Origin: Halovenus sp.
Lineage (GTDB): Archaea; Halobacteriota; Halobacteria; Halobacteriales; Haloarculaceae
NCBI GenBank assembly: GCA_028275145.1
Contig: JAQCNG010000109.1
Location: forward strand, 1-6,486
Direction: 5' to 3'
DNA length: 6,486 bases
Notes under the pieces: generated by a model
The model's input: the letters and a program-made list of their open reading frames with translations, nothing else
What the model was told of the DNA's origin: nothing
The model's database searches: none
Position numbers and translations under genes: made by a program
In this document: piece by piece, positions 1 through 5,303 of the stretch
How the letters are laid out: each line of letters begins with the position of its first letter
Numbering within the stretch: position 1 is the stretch's first letter

Positions 1-1182
1 CCGCTGCGCGAGCACGCCAACCCGATGGAGGAGCGCACCGAGTTGCCCGACCGGTCGGACACGATGTTCATCAACATCGGGCCACACCACCCCGCCACAC
101 ACGGTGTGTTGCACCTCAAGACGGTGCTCGACGGCGAGCAGGTCGTCGACGTCGACCCGGACATCGGCTACCTCCACCGGTGTGAGGAGCAGATGTGCCA
201 GCAGTCGACCTACCGCCACCAGATAATGCCCTACCCCGACCGGTGGGACTACATCTCGGCGGGTATTCTCAACGAGTGGGCCTACGCCCGCGCCGCCGAG
301 GACATGGCCGATATCGACGTGCCCGAGTACGCCCAGGTCATCCGGACGATGTCGGCGGAACTGTGTCGCATCTGTGCACACCTGCTGGCCATCGGTACGT
401 TCGCGCTGGACATCTACGGCGATTTCACCGCGATTTTCATGTACGCCGTCACCGACCGCGAGCGCATCCAGAACCTGCTCGAGGACCTGACCGGTCAGCG
501 ACTGATGTTCAACTACCTCCGCCTGGGCGGGGTCGCCTGGGACCTGCCCGAACCCCGTGAGGAGTACTTCGAGAAGGTCCGGTCGGTGATGGGTGAGTTC
601 CCCAACCGACTCGAGGAGTACCACAACCTGCTGACCTCGAACGAACTGTTCCAGATGCGGGTGCTGGATACGGGGGTTCTCCCGACAGAGCAGGCCAAAA
701 GCTACGGTGCGACGGGGCCGGTCGCCCGCGCATCGGGCATCGACTACGACCTGCGCCGGGACGACCCGTACGGCCACTACGACGAACTCGACTGGGATGT
801 CGTCACGGACGACGGCTGTGACAACTTCTCGCGCGCGCTCGTTCGGCTAAAGGAGATGGAACAGTCCGCCCGCATCGTCGAGCAGTGTGTCGACATTCTG
901 GCGGACTGGCCGGTCGACGACCGCGAAATCCAGTCGAACGTGCCCCGGACGCTCAAACCCGACCCCGACACGGAGATCTACCGGGCAGTCGAGGGGGCAA
1001 AGGGCGAACTCGGCATCTACATCCGCGCGGACGGCACGGACAAGCCCGCGCGGTTCAAGATTCGTAGCCCCGCCTTCTGTAACCTCCAGTCGCTCGAGGT
1101 GATGGCCGAGGGCGAGTACGTCGCGGACATGATCGCCGCGCTCGGCAGCCTCGACATCGTTCTCGGGGAGGTCGACCGATGA
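1..1182 (+). CDS. nuoD: Complex I 49-kDa subunit (NuoD domain, probable 3' part of a NuoCD fusion), 5' end outside window
   Basis: This is the peripheral-arm subunit that, with NuoB, forms the quinone-reduction pocket of respiratory complex I on the cytoplasmic face. The frame is open from base 1, giving 393 visible residues. Seen directly: GPHHPATHG at residues 27-35, whose last His (residue 34) matches the quinone-binding His38 of Thermus Nqo4, and Tyr84 in RWDY, matching Nqo4 Tyr87. Also present are GYLHR, the helix with AELCRICAHL, TGQRLMFNY, RASGIDYD and the terminal SLDIVLGEVDR. An ATG lies at base 25, but PLREHANP upstream is in frame and coding-like. NuoC and NuoD are fused in haloarchaea, so I treat the gene as continuing leftward. 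The stop overlaps the nuoH start (ATGA), so the two are co-transcribed and probably translationally coupled. The electron-input partner in haloarchaea is not established here, and NADH is not implied. Confidence 0.95.
   Translation, partial: PLREHANPMEERTELPDRSDTMFINIGPHHPATHGVLHLKTVLDGEQVVDVDPDIGYLHRCEEQMCQQSTYRHQIMPYPDRWDYISAGILNEWAYARAAEDMADIDVPEYAQVIRTMSAELCRICAHLLAIGTFALDIYGDFTAIFMYAVTDRERIQNLLEDLTGQRLMFNYLRLGGVAWDLPEPREEYFEKVRSVMGEFPNRLEEYHNLLTSNELFQMRVLDTGVLPTEQAKSYGATGPVARASGIDYDLRRDDPYGHYDELDWDVVTDDGCDNFSRALVRLKEMEQSARIVEQCVDILADWPVDDREIQSNVPRTLKPDPDTEIYRAVEGAKGELGIYIRADGTDKPARFKIRSPAFCNLQSLEVMAEGEYVADMIAALGSLDIVLGEVDR
1167..1172 (+). promoter_or_regulatory. Shine-Dalgarno site for nuoH
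   Basis: GGAGGT lies inside the last codons of nuoD, 6 nt before the nuoH ATG at 1179. It supports that start and reinitiation within the operon. Confidence 0.7.
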
Positions 1183-2231
1183 CGCTCCCGGGGGACATCG
1201 AGGGTGTGCTCCCTGTCGGCGGGTTCGCCGCCGAGGCGCTCGCGGCGCTGCTCGCGGCCACCCTCGTCGGCACGTTCGTGATGATAAACACCGCGCTCGC
1301 CGGGCCGTGGGCAAAGCGCAAGATAACGGCCGCGTTCACCGACCGCATCTCGGTCAACAAGTTCGGTCCGCTCGGCGTCGGTATCGTTGTTCCGGACGCG
1401 GTGCGACTCATCTCGAAGGAGCTCATCGTGCCGGAGGGGGCCGACCGGCCTGCCTGGGACTTTGCGCCGCTGGTGCTCGTGTTCTCGGCGCTGTTTGCCT
1501 TTGCCGTTATCCCGATGGGCAGTCTCGGCCCAGTCAACGTCCACCTCGCTGACCCCGAGGTCGGGCTGATATTCGTCTTCGCCATCGCCTCGCTCGCCTC
1601 GCTGGGGCTCGTGATGGCCGGCTACGCCTCGAACAACAAGTACTCGTTTCTCGGCGGACTCCGGGCGGTCGCACAGAATCTGGCCTACGAGATTCCGCTC
1701 ATCCTCGTGGGCATCTCGGTGGTCCTCTACACCGGGTCGCTCCAGATGAGCGAGATTGTCGCCAGACAGGGCGAGACGCTGGTCGCGCTCGGCCCGCTCT
1801 CGGTTCCCGCCTGGTTCGCCATCGTCAACCCCTTCGCGTTCGTGCTGTTTCTCGCCGCGAACGTTGCCGAGGTCGGACGCAACCCCTTCGACATCCCCGA
1901 GGCGCCGACAGAGATTGTCGCGGGCTACCAGACCGAGTACTCCTCGGTTTACTTCGTGCTCATCTATCTCGGCGAGTTCGTCCACATCTTCCTGGGCGGG
2001 GCGATCATCGCCACAATCTTCCTCGGCGGCCCCGCCGGGCCGGTGTTGCCGGGACTGGTCTGGTTTCTCATCAAGATCTGGGCGATGTTCCTGTTCACCC
2101 AGTGGTTGCGCTCGGCGGTTCCGCGCGTGCGCGTCGACCAACTCATCGAGATTGGCTGGAAGGGACTGCTCGTGCTCGCGTTCGCAAATCTCTTCTTGAC
2201 CGCCGCCATAGTGGGGGTACTAGCAGCATGA
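1179..2231 (+). CDS. nuoH: Complex I membrane subunit H (NuoH)
   Basis: This 350-residue integral membrane subunit joins the peripheral arm to the proton-pumping arm and forms the membrane side of the quinone tunnel. About eight hydrophobic segments are visible, roughly at residues 20-40, 96-116, 128-150, 169-185, 208-228, 256-283, 288-309 and 327-348. Conserved family blocks are GLRAVAQNLAYEIPL (160-174), EVGRNPFDIPEAPTEIVAGY (231-250, with the acidic residues of the E-channel loop) and the C-terminal RSAVPRVRVDQL (311-322). The N-terminal block that in bacteria reads RxGPNxxGP appears here as DRISVNKFGPLG, which is divergent. The ATG at 1179 overlaps the nuoD stop and has a good Shine-Dalgarno site. 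The TGA overlaps the nuoI ATG. Confidence 0.96.
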   Translation: MTLPGDIEGVLPVGGFAAEALAALLAATLVGTFVMINTALAGPWAKRKITAAFTDRISVNKFGPLGVGIVVPDAVRLISKELIVPEGADRPAWDFAPLVLVFSALFAFAVIPMGSLGPVNVHLADPEVGLIFVFAIASLASLGLVMAGYASNNKYSFLGGLRAVAQNLAYEIPLILVGISVVLYTGSLQMSEIVARQGETLVALGPLSVPAWFAIVNPFAFVLFLAANVAEVGRNPFDIPEAPTEIVAGYQTEYSSVYFVLIYLGEFVHIFLGGAIIATIFLGGPAGPVLPGLVWFLIKIWAMFLFTQWLRSAVPRVRVDQLIEIGWKGLLVLAFANLFLTAAIVGVLAA

Positions 2232-2689
2232 TCGGGGTTCTAAAGGGTATGGCGACGACGATGAAACACGCCCTCGACGGGGAGACGTTCACTGTCGCGT
2301 ATCCCGACGACGCGCCGGAGGTGTCACCCCGCTTTCGCGGCGTCCACAAGTTCAGCCAGGAACGGTGTATCTGGTGTCGACAGTGCGAGAACGTCTGTCC
2401 GAACGACACAATCCAGATTGTGATGGACGACCGGCGCAACGGCGAGCAGTACAACCTCCACATCGGCCAGTGCATCTACTGCCGACTCTGTGAGGAGGTC
2501 TGTCCCGTCGACGCCATCATCCTCACCCAGAACTTCGAGTTCGTCGCAGAGACGAAAGACGAGTTCGCGTACAACATGGAGGACCTGAAGAACGTCCCCT
2601 GGTACAACGACATCGACCCACTCGAGTCACGGGAACCGGACCGGGCGGCGTGGGTGGGCGAGGGCGAGGGTGAGGTCGACTACCAGTGA
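2228..2689 (+). CDS. nuoI: Complex I 2x[4Fe-4S] ferredoxin-like subunit I (NuoI)
   Basis: This 153-residue iron-sulfur subunit passes electrons through clusters N6a and N6b toward NuoB. It has two ferredoxin motifs: Cys47, 50, 53 followed by Cys57-Pro, and Cys82, 85, 88 followed by Cys92-Pro. Each set of three plus the distal cysteine of the other motif ligates one cluster. The N-terminal amphipathic stretch (residues 1-17) and PRFRGVHKFSQERC match NuoI. The C-terminal tail (about 125-153) is acidic and GE-rich. I chose the ATG at 2228 because it overlaps the nuoH stop as ATGA, like the previous junction, and a G-rich patch (2213-2217) lies upstream. A longer in-frame opening reaching back into nuoH has no support. 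The last 85 bp, including the stop, are duplicated downstream. The expected next gene, nuoJ, is missing. Confidence 0.96.
   Translation: MIGVLKGMATTMKHALDGETFTVAYPDDAPEVSPRFRGVHKFSQERCIWCRQCENVCPNDTIQIVMDDRRNGEQYNLHIGQCIYCRLCEEVCPVDAIILTQNFEFVAETKDEFAYNMEDLKNVPWYNDIDPLESREPDRAAWVGEGEGEVDYQ
2605..2689 (+). repeat. Direct repeat copy 1: 3' end of nuoI
   Basis: This is the functional 3' end of nuoI, covering the last 27 codons, the stop and one preceding base. It matches 2810-2894 base for base except at 2632/2837 (G versus C, both Arg codons) and 2688/2893 (TGA versus TAA). Similarity stops right after the stop codon and begins abruptly at 2605. Confidence 0.97.
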
Positions 2690-2708
2690 GCGGTTCGAGT
2701 GCACCCTT

Positions 2709-2755
2709 CCGCGAGCGAACAGCGTGAGCGAGCGGCTTTTTTGATCCAGATTTTT
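2709..2755 (+). terminator. T-rich transcription terminator after nuoI
   Basis: A GAGCG-repeat-rich stretch with a short CCGC/GCGG stem (2709-2735) is followed by TTTTTT at 2737-2742 and TTTTT at 2751-2755. Archaeal RNA polymerase terminates at such T-tracts. From memory, blocks of the form GCGAGCG...CTTTTTTGATCCAGATTTTT recur between haloarchaeal genes. I cannot confirm the copy number here. Confidence 0.6.
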
Positions 2756-2763
2756 CGAGGAGT

Positions 2764-2799
2764 GGTGACTCGCCTCGCTCGTCACCCGACGAAAAAAAA
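2764..2799 (-). terminator. Hairpin with poly-A tract (possible terminator on minus strand)
   Basis: GGTGAC (2764-2769) pairs with GTCACC (2781-2786) across an 11-nt loop. An A8 tract at 2792-2799 follows on the plus strand. Read on the minus strand, the T8 tract precedes the hairpin, so this is not a classical intrinsic terminator. It may act as a T-tract terminator for minus-strand transcription or be part of the same intergenic block as the preceding T-runs. Confidence 0.3.
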
Positions 2800-2809
2800 G
2801 GTGGGGTCG

Positions 2810-2894
2810 CAACGACATCGACCCACTCGAGTCACGCGAACCGGACCGGGCGGCGTGGGTGGGCGAGGGCGAGGGTGAGGTCGACTACCAGTAA
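2810..2894 (+). repeat. Direct repeat copy 2: detached nuoI 3' end
   Basis: This second copy of the nuoI tail lies 205 bp after the first, in the same orientation. Its frame still reads NDIDPLESREPDRAAWV and so on to a stop (TAA), but no start codon or NuoI body precedes it, so it should not be translated. The two differences from copy 1 are synonymous (Arg codon CGG to CGC; stop TGA to TAA). That suggests this copy was once the end of a functional nuoI under selection, such as a homologous allele, rather than a neutrally drifting local duplication. With only two differences this is an inference. Confidence 0.95.
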
Positions 2895-3009
2895 AACTGG
2901 TGGAAGGTTGGATACCGATGTGTCCGGGCCGCTCGTCACCGGACATCCGTTCGGTTCCTCGCGGCCCTCTGTCTCCTGTCCCTGTCGGGATACGTATCGC
3001 CCATGACGG
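2895..3009. other. Intergenic stretch without a recognisable gene
   Basis: I see no convincing coding sequence on either strand. The one structure is an imperfect inverted repeat: GATG-TG-TCCGG (2917-2927) against CCGGACATC (2939-2947), with an 11-nt loop and a 2-nt bulge. It may belong to the upstream, more decayed part of the transposon relic that follows. Confidence 0.4.
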
Positions 3010-3357
3010 TGATTCACACACGGGTTCCGCCGACTCTTGATGCTTGGTCACCACGGGAGTCGGGCCGTCAACCACCCATGGCGACGGTGCTCTGCAAGCC
3101 CGGTAACAAGGTGTGACCGGAGCCGGCACAGGAACCGCGAGGTTCGACCACCAAGGAGAGAGCCGCGTTGAGAAACCGCGGGGCAATGACTTCTCGGTGG
3201 ATGGGAGCCCCCGTGGCAGGGCCACAGGACGCTCCCGAGCGAGGGTCGAAACCCGCCCCCGCCAACCTCGGGAGAGCCAGTCCTGAAACCGACCGGCACC
3301 GCGCCGGGTTCCCTCTGTCGAGGGAAGCCGCGCCGTTTACGGCGCGGAGGATGTCAC
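3010..3357 (+). mobile_element. tnpB: Decayed right end of an IS200/IS605-type element with tnpB C-terminal relic
   Basis: The plus strand, read with frame changes, resembles from memory the C-terminus of a haloarchaeal TnpB (RNA-guided nuclease family). In order: RVPPT near 3018-3033, then HHGSRAVNHP (3049-3078) where the zinc-ribbon region would be. Next is ARFDHQGESRVEKPRGNDFS (about 3137-3196), then VDG, then in another frame GAPVAGPQDAPE (3204-3239), then RVETRPRQPRES ending at TGA 3284-3286. Stops and frameshifts interrupt it, so it is dead as a protein. A hairpin-rich tail ends in AGGATGTCAC (3348-3357), a form I associate with right ends of haloarchaeal IS1341-type elements. The RuvC catalytic part, any tnpA and the left end are missing. 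The exact left limit is uncertain. Confidence 0.5.
3287..3357 (+). ncRNA. Possible omega-RNA (TnpB guide RNA) 3' scaffold remnant
   Basis: Two strong adjacent hairpins lie just past the tnpB relic. CCCTC/GAGGG (3311-3315 with 3320-3324) has a 4-nt loop. CCGCGCCG/CGGCGCGG (3328-3335 with 3340-3347) has a TTTA loop. In IS200/IS605 elements the guide RNA overlaps the tnpB 3' end, runs to the element's right end, and takes its guide from the flanking DNA. The position and structure fit that pattern. Whether it is transcribed is unknown. Confidence 0.35.
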
Positions 3358-3609
3358 GGTGGTTCGCCGGAAGGATTCGTTTTCTTCGAATCCCCGGCCG
3401 TCGCTCGGCTTCGAGAACTCGGGTTCGATGTCTGGGCGGACCCCGTGCAGTGGTGGATTCGGGGCGAAGGCGGCACAATCGAGTCGTTCGACGAGTCAAG
3501 CGAAACAGTCGACGCCCGATTCGATTTTTCCGAGTTCTCGATGACGGCAACGGTCACGACTCCGTTCGAACTTATCGACTTCTCGATATATACGGACAAG
3601 TCCCGATAG
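3355..3609 (+). pseudogene. 3' fragment of an unidentified haloarchaeal gene, truncated at the IS right end
   Basis: A frame open up to and beyond 3355 reads FFESPAVARLRELGFDVWAD, then a WWIRGEGG segment and an acidic FDESSE stretch, ending in DFSIYTDKSR before TAG at 3607-3609. Codon choice is GC-rich at third positions and the product is acidic, so it was real coding sequence. No ATG, or GTG with a promoter, precedes it in frame, and its upstream end lies exactly at the IS-like right end. I infer that its 5' part was removed by the insertion and later deletions. I do not recognise the family. The codons GGATTCG...CGAATCC (3373-3379 and 3387-3393) form a 7-bp inverted repeat. Confidence 0.6.
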
Positions 3610-3669
3610 GACTAATCGGTGACGAACGAGGGTCGAGACACCGGCGACCGTTCCTCACGGCGGGCAGAT

Positions 3670-3710
3670 AGCCCCCACGGTTTCGACGACTCGTCCGACC
3701 GACGTGGGCT
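3670..3710 (-). terminator. Possible stem-loop at the 3' end of the archaetidylserine synthase gene
   Basis: On the minus strand AGCCCACG (3710-3703, overlapping the stop codon) can pair with CGTGGGGGCT (3679-3670) allowing a 2-nt bulge, around a loop of about 23 nt. No long T-tract follows, so a terminator role is weak. The rest of 3610-3708 shows no gene. Confidence 0.22.
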
Positions 3711-4407
3711 ACTCCCCCCAGTAGTACCGCGGCGCGAGGGTGAGGTAGGCGAGCGCGAACAACAGGAGCACGCGCGGGAACACCCGTTCGAGAACGGCGG
3801 GGAGGAGGATGGCGGCCATCTGGAGCGCCCCGAGTACGATGGCGTCCCGGTCACGCAGTTTCGGGTAGGGAACCGGTGCGATCATCAGCACCGAGAGCAC
3901 GACAGTGGCCCCGAGCAGGGCGGGTACGTTCGTCAGTCCCGCGAGGTACGCCACCGCGAGAATCGACGACGCGAGCGTGTTCTGGATGCCCGGGCGGGTC
4001 TCGTCCTCGCCGACGTAGACTGTGTACAGCGCCGTGCGGACGAGCGAGAAGACGACGAACCCGGCGGCGACGGTGCCGGCGACCGCAGCGAGTTCGGGTT
4101 CCTCCGACAGCGTCCAGATTTCGTCGCGAAACTCCTCGCGGGCGGCGACGAACACGAAGATTGCGGGTGTGGTGCCAAAGGAGACGATGTCGGCCATCGA
4201 ATCGAGATACGGGCCGACCTCGGTGCCCCCGAACCGGCGCGCGATGACCCCGTCGAGTCCATCTGCGACGGCCGCCAGCAGGATGAGCTGTGCGACGAGC
4301 AGCACCTCACCGAGCACGGCGGCCGCCAGCGCCAGCACCCCGATTGCCGCGTTCAACAGCGTCATGACGTCGGCCCACCCGAGCCGGTCCAGCACCTGGA
4401 GGGACAT
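3709..4407 (-). CDS. pssA: CDP-alcohol phosphatidyltransferase, probable archaetidylserine synthase
   Basis: This 232-residue membrane enzyme should transfer L-serine to CDP-archaeol, giving archaetidylserine. The CDP-alcohol phosphotransferase signature is complete: Asp49-x2-Asp52-Gly53-x2-Ala56-Arg57, then Gly65-x3-Asp69-x3-Asp73. The four Asp residues bind the metal ions and act in catalysis. About six hydrophobic segments follow or flank it (18-48, 74-90, 108-134, 145-158, 163-180, 190-226), and APVPYPKL (177-184) is typical of the serine-specific branch. The ATG at 4407 gives the usual length. The frame stays open far upstream, but that part is Arg-rich shadow sequence. A T-rich patch (4428-4436) sits about 25 nt upstream and could be a poor TATA box. 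In haloarchaea this family is linked to ArtA-dependent processing of PGF-CTERM surface proteins. The decarboxylase partner is not in the window. Confidence 0.85.
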   Translation of the reverse strand: MSLQVLDRLGWADVMTLLNAAIGVLALAAAVLGEVLLVAQLILLAAVADGLDGVIARRFGGTEVGPYLDSMADIVSFGTTPAIFVFVAAREEFRDEIWTLSEEPELAAVAGTVAAGFVVFSLVRTALYTVYVGEDETRPGIQNTLASSILAVAYLAGLTNVPALLGATVVLSVLMIAPVPYPKLRDRDAIVLGALQMAAILLPAVLERVFPRVLLLFALAYLTLAPRYYWGE

Positions 4408-4525
4408 ACACGACGGTCGGCCAGTGGGTACAAGAAGGGCGCGGATTCGCCGTCCACCCGCGTGTTTCCTCGCCGGCCCTCTCGGCCTCGACCGTCCCCG
4501 ACTCCGTTCGCTGGCACCCGGGAGA

Positions 4526-4531
4526 TTATAT
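4526..4531 (+). promoter_or_regulatory. TATA box for the small gene at 4555
   Basis: TTATAT is centred 26-27 nt before the GTG at 4555, the spacing expected for a leaderless archaeal transcript. It stands out in GC-rich DNA. The sequence also reads GGATATAATCTCC on the minus strand, so use as a distal promoter for the gene starting at 4407 (leader of about 95 nt) is possible. Confidence 0.55.
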
Positions 4532-4554
4532 CCACAGTCCACGAACACGTGGAC

Positions 4555-4716
4555 GTGTCCGTACGTGACCGTCTCCGGGCGATACTCCGCCGTGTGCCCT
4601 TCGGACTCGGCGTTCCCGGGTCGATGGACCACCCGACGACAGGCGGACTCGCCCGCGACCGCGAGCAGCCGGAGTCGGAGTCCGGGGAGACAGACGAGAA
4701 CAGGCCCGGGCGCTGA
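4555..4716 (+). CDS. Small basic-then-acidic hypothetical protein, leaderless GTG start
   Basis: This encodes a 53-residue protein beginning MSVRDRLRAILRRVPFGLG and ending in an acidic, Glu-rich tail (ESESGETDEN) before TGA at 4714-4716. It has no recognised domain. The N-terminal 15 residues can form a short basic amphipathic helix and the rest looks disordered. Support comes from a TATA box at the exact leaderless distance, GC-rich third positions, and a haloarchaeal-style acidic tail. It also fits neatly into the gap between a divergent gene (start 4407) and a convergent one (end 4722, 5-bp gap). The other in-frame GTG, at 4549, is too close to the TATA box. An internal ATG at 4624 would leave only 30 residues. 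Function unknown. Confidence 0.5.
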   Translation: MSVRDRLRAILRRVPFGLGVPGSMDHPTTGGLARDREQPESESGETDENRPGR

Positions 4717-4721
4717 CCGCG

Positions 4722-5168
4722 CTACTCGTCTTTGAGCGACAGCACCGTCCGGTCGAACGCACAGACGAGCGTATCGTCCTGATTGAACACCTCGACGTGC
4801 ATCTCGACGACGCCGCGCTCGCCGTCGCTGGTCTCGCGCTTGCTCGTGATGGTCGACTCGACGTGGAGGGTGTCGCCGTGGAACACCGGTGCGGGATGCT
4901 CCATGTTGTCGTAGCCGAGGTTGGCGACGATGGTGCCGTCGGTTGTCTCGGGGATGGTCAGCGCAACCGCGAGCGACATGGTGTAGAGACCGTTGACGAT
5001 GCGCTCGCCGAACTGCGTGTCGGCGGCGAACTCGGCGTCGAGATGCAGGGGTTGCTGGTTCATCGTCATGTCGCAGAACCGCTGGTTGTCGACCTCGCTC
5101 ACCGTGCGGCGGCGCTCGTGGCTGATGACCTCGCCGACCTCGAACTCGCCGTAGTAACGTCCCGTCAT
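4722..5168 (-). CDS. MaoC-like hot-dog fold dehydratase family protein
   Basis: This 148-residue single hot-dog domain protein is of the MaoC / (R)-specific enoyl-CoA hydratase superfamily and probably acts on an acyl-CoA thioester in the cytoplasm. The hydratase block is present in modified form: TMNQQPLHLD at residues 35-44, where the usual catalytic Asp is Asn37 and the usual Asn is Gln39, while Pro40, Leu41 and His42 are kept. FGERIVNGLYTMSLAVAL (53-70) and HPAPVFHGDTLHVES (91-105) are further family blocks. From memory, a TMNxxPLH form is shared by a subfamily that includes mesaconyl-CoA hydratase relatives, so the change need not mean loss of activity. The substrate cannot be read from sequence. 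The ATG at 5168 is supported by a TATA box about 28 nt upstream, so it is leaderless. Convergent with the small gene ending at 4716. Confidence 0.87.
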   Translation of the reverse strand: MTGRYYGEFEVGEVISHERRRTVSEVDNQRFCDMTMNQQPLHLDAEFAADTQFGERIVNGLYTMSLAVALTIPETTDGTIVANLGYDNMEHPAPVFHGDTLHVESTITSKRETSDGERGVVEMHVEVFNQDDTLVCAFDRTVLSLKDE

Positions 5169-5192
5169 GCCCGGTGGGTCGGGGGCGGGCCA

Positions 5193-5198
5193 CAATAT
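5193..5198 (-). promoter_or_regulatory. TATA box for the MaoC-like gene
   Basis: On the minus strand the site reads ATATTG within GCATATTGTGG, about 28 nt upstream of the ATG at 5168 in otherwise GC-rich DNA. A near-palindrome CGGTTGGCCGACCG (5204-5217) sits immediately upstream on the BRE side and could be an activator or repressor site. Confidence 0.6.
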
Positions 5199-5274
5199 GC
5201 TATCGGTTGGCCGACCGTGCCGGGTCCGGAACGGCTCTCTCTGTCTCCCAGATGTCGGGAGCAAAGGGAGGGGT

Positions 5275-5282
5275 TGAAATAT
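5275..5282 (+). promoter_or_regulatory. TATA box for the ctaA-like gene
   Basis: TGAAATAT is centred about 25-26 nt before the ATG at 5304, preceded by the purine-rich AAAGGGAGGGG, where a BRE could lie. This indicates a leaderless transcript and supports the chosen start. Confidence 0.6.
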
Positions 5283-5303
5283 GCGCGGTCCACAGAGACA
5301 GGT

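Noticed and set aside
1017..2141. Long minus-strand open frame of 374 codons opposite nuoH
   Set aside because: It is antisense to an unmistakable nuoH. Its product is rich in Arg, Asp, Glu and His as expected from a GC-rich shadow frame, with no domain.
2102..2227. N-terminal extension of nuoI into nuoH
   Set aside because: The extra residues are Arg-rich shadow of nuoH. The ATGA junction at 2228 matches the nuoD/nuoH junction, and the resulting length fits NuoI.
3040..3354. Structured region considered as RNase P RNA or SRP RNA
   Set aside because: I could not find the conserved core signatures of either RNA, and the tnpB-like tail with an IS-type right end explains the region better.
2782..3550. 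Several minus-strand frames of 60-160 codons across the scar region
   Set aside because: They are Arg/Pro/Ser-rich shadow frames without motifs, while the plus strand explains the region as transposon and gene remnants.
3619..4554. Long plus-strand frame leading into the small gene
   Set aside because: It is antisense to the archaetidylserine synthase and has shadow composition. Only the part after the TATA-supported GTG at 4555 is kept.
4408..5193. Upstream extension of the archaetidylserine synthase to about 494 residues
   Set aside because: The extension is Arg/His-rich, crosses the MaoC-like gene in another frame, and adds no domain. The family length is met from 4407.
4797..5303. Upstream extension of ctaA to 334 residues
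   Set aside because: It is antisense to the MaoC-like gene. The TATA box and family length place the start at 5304.
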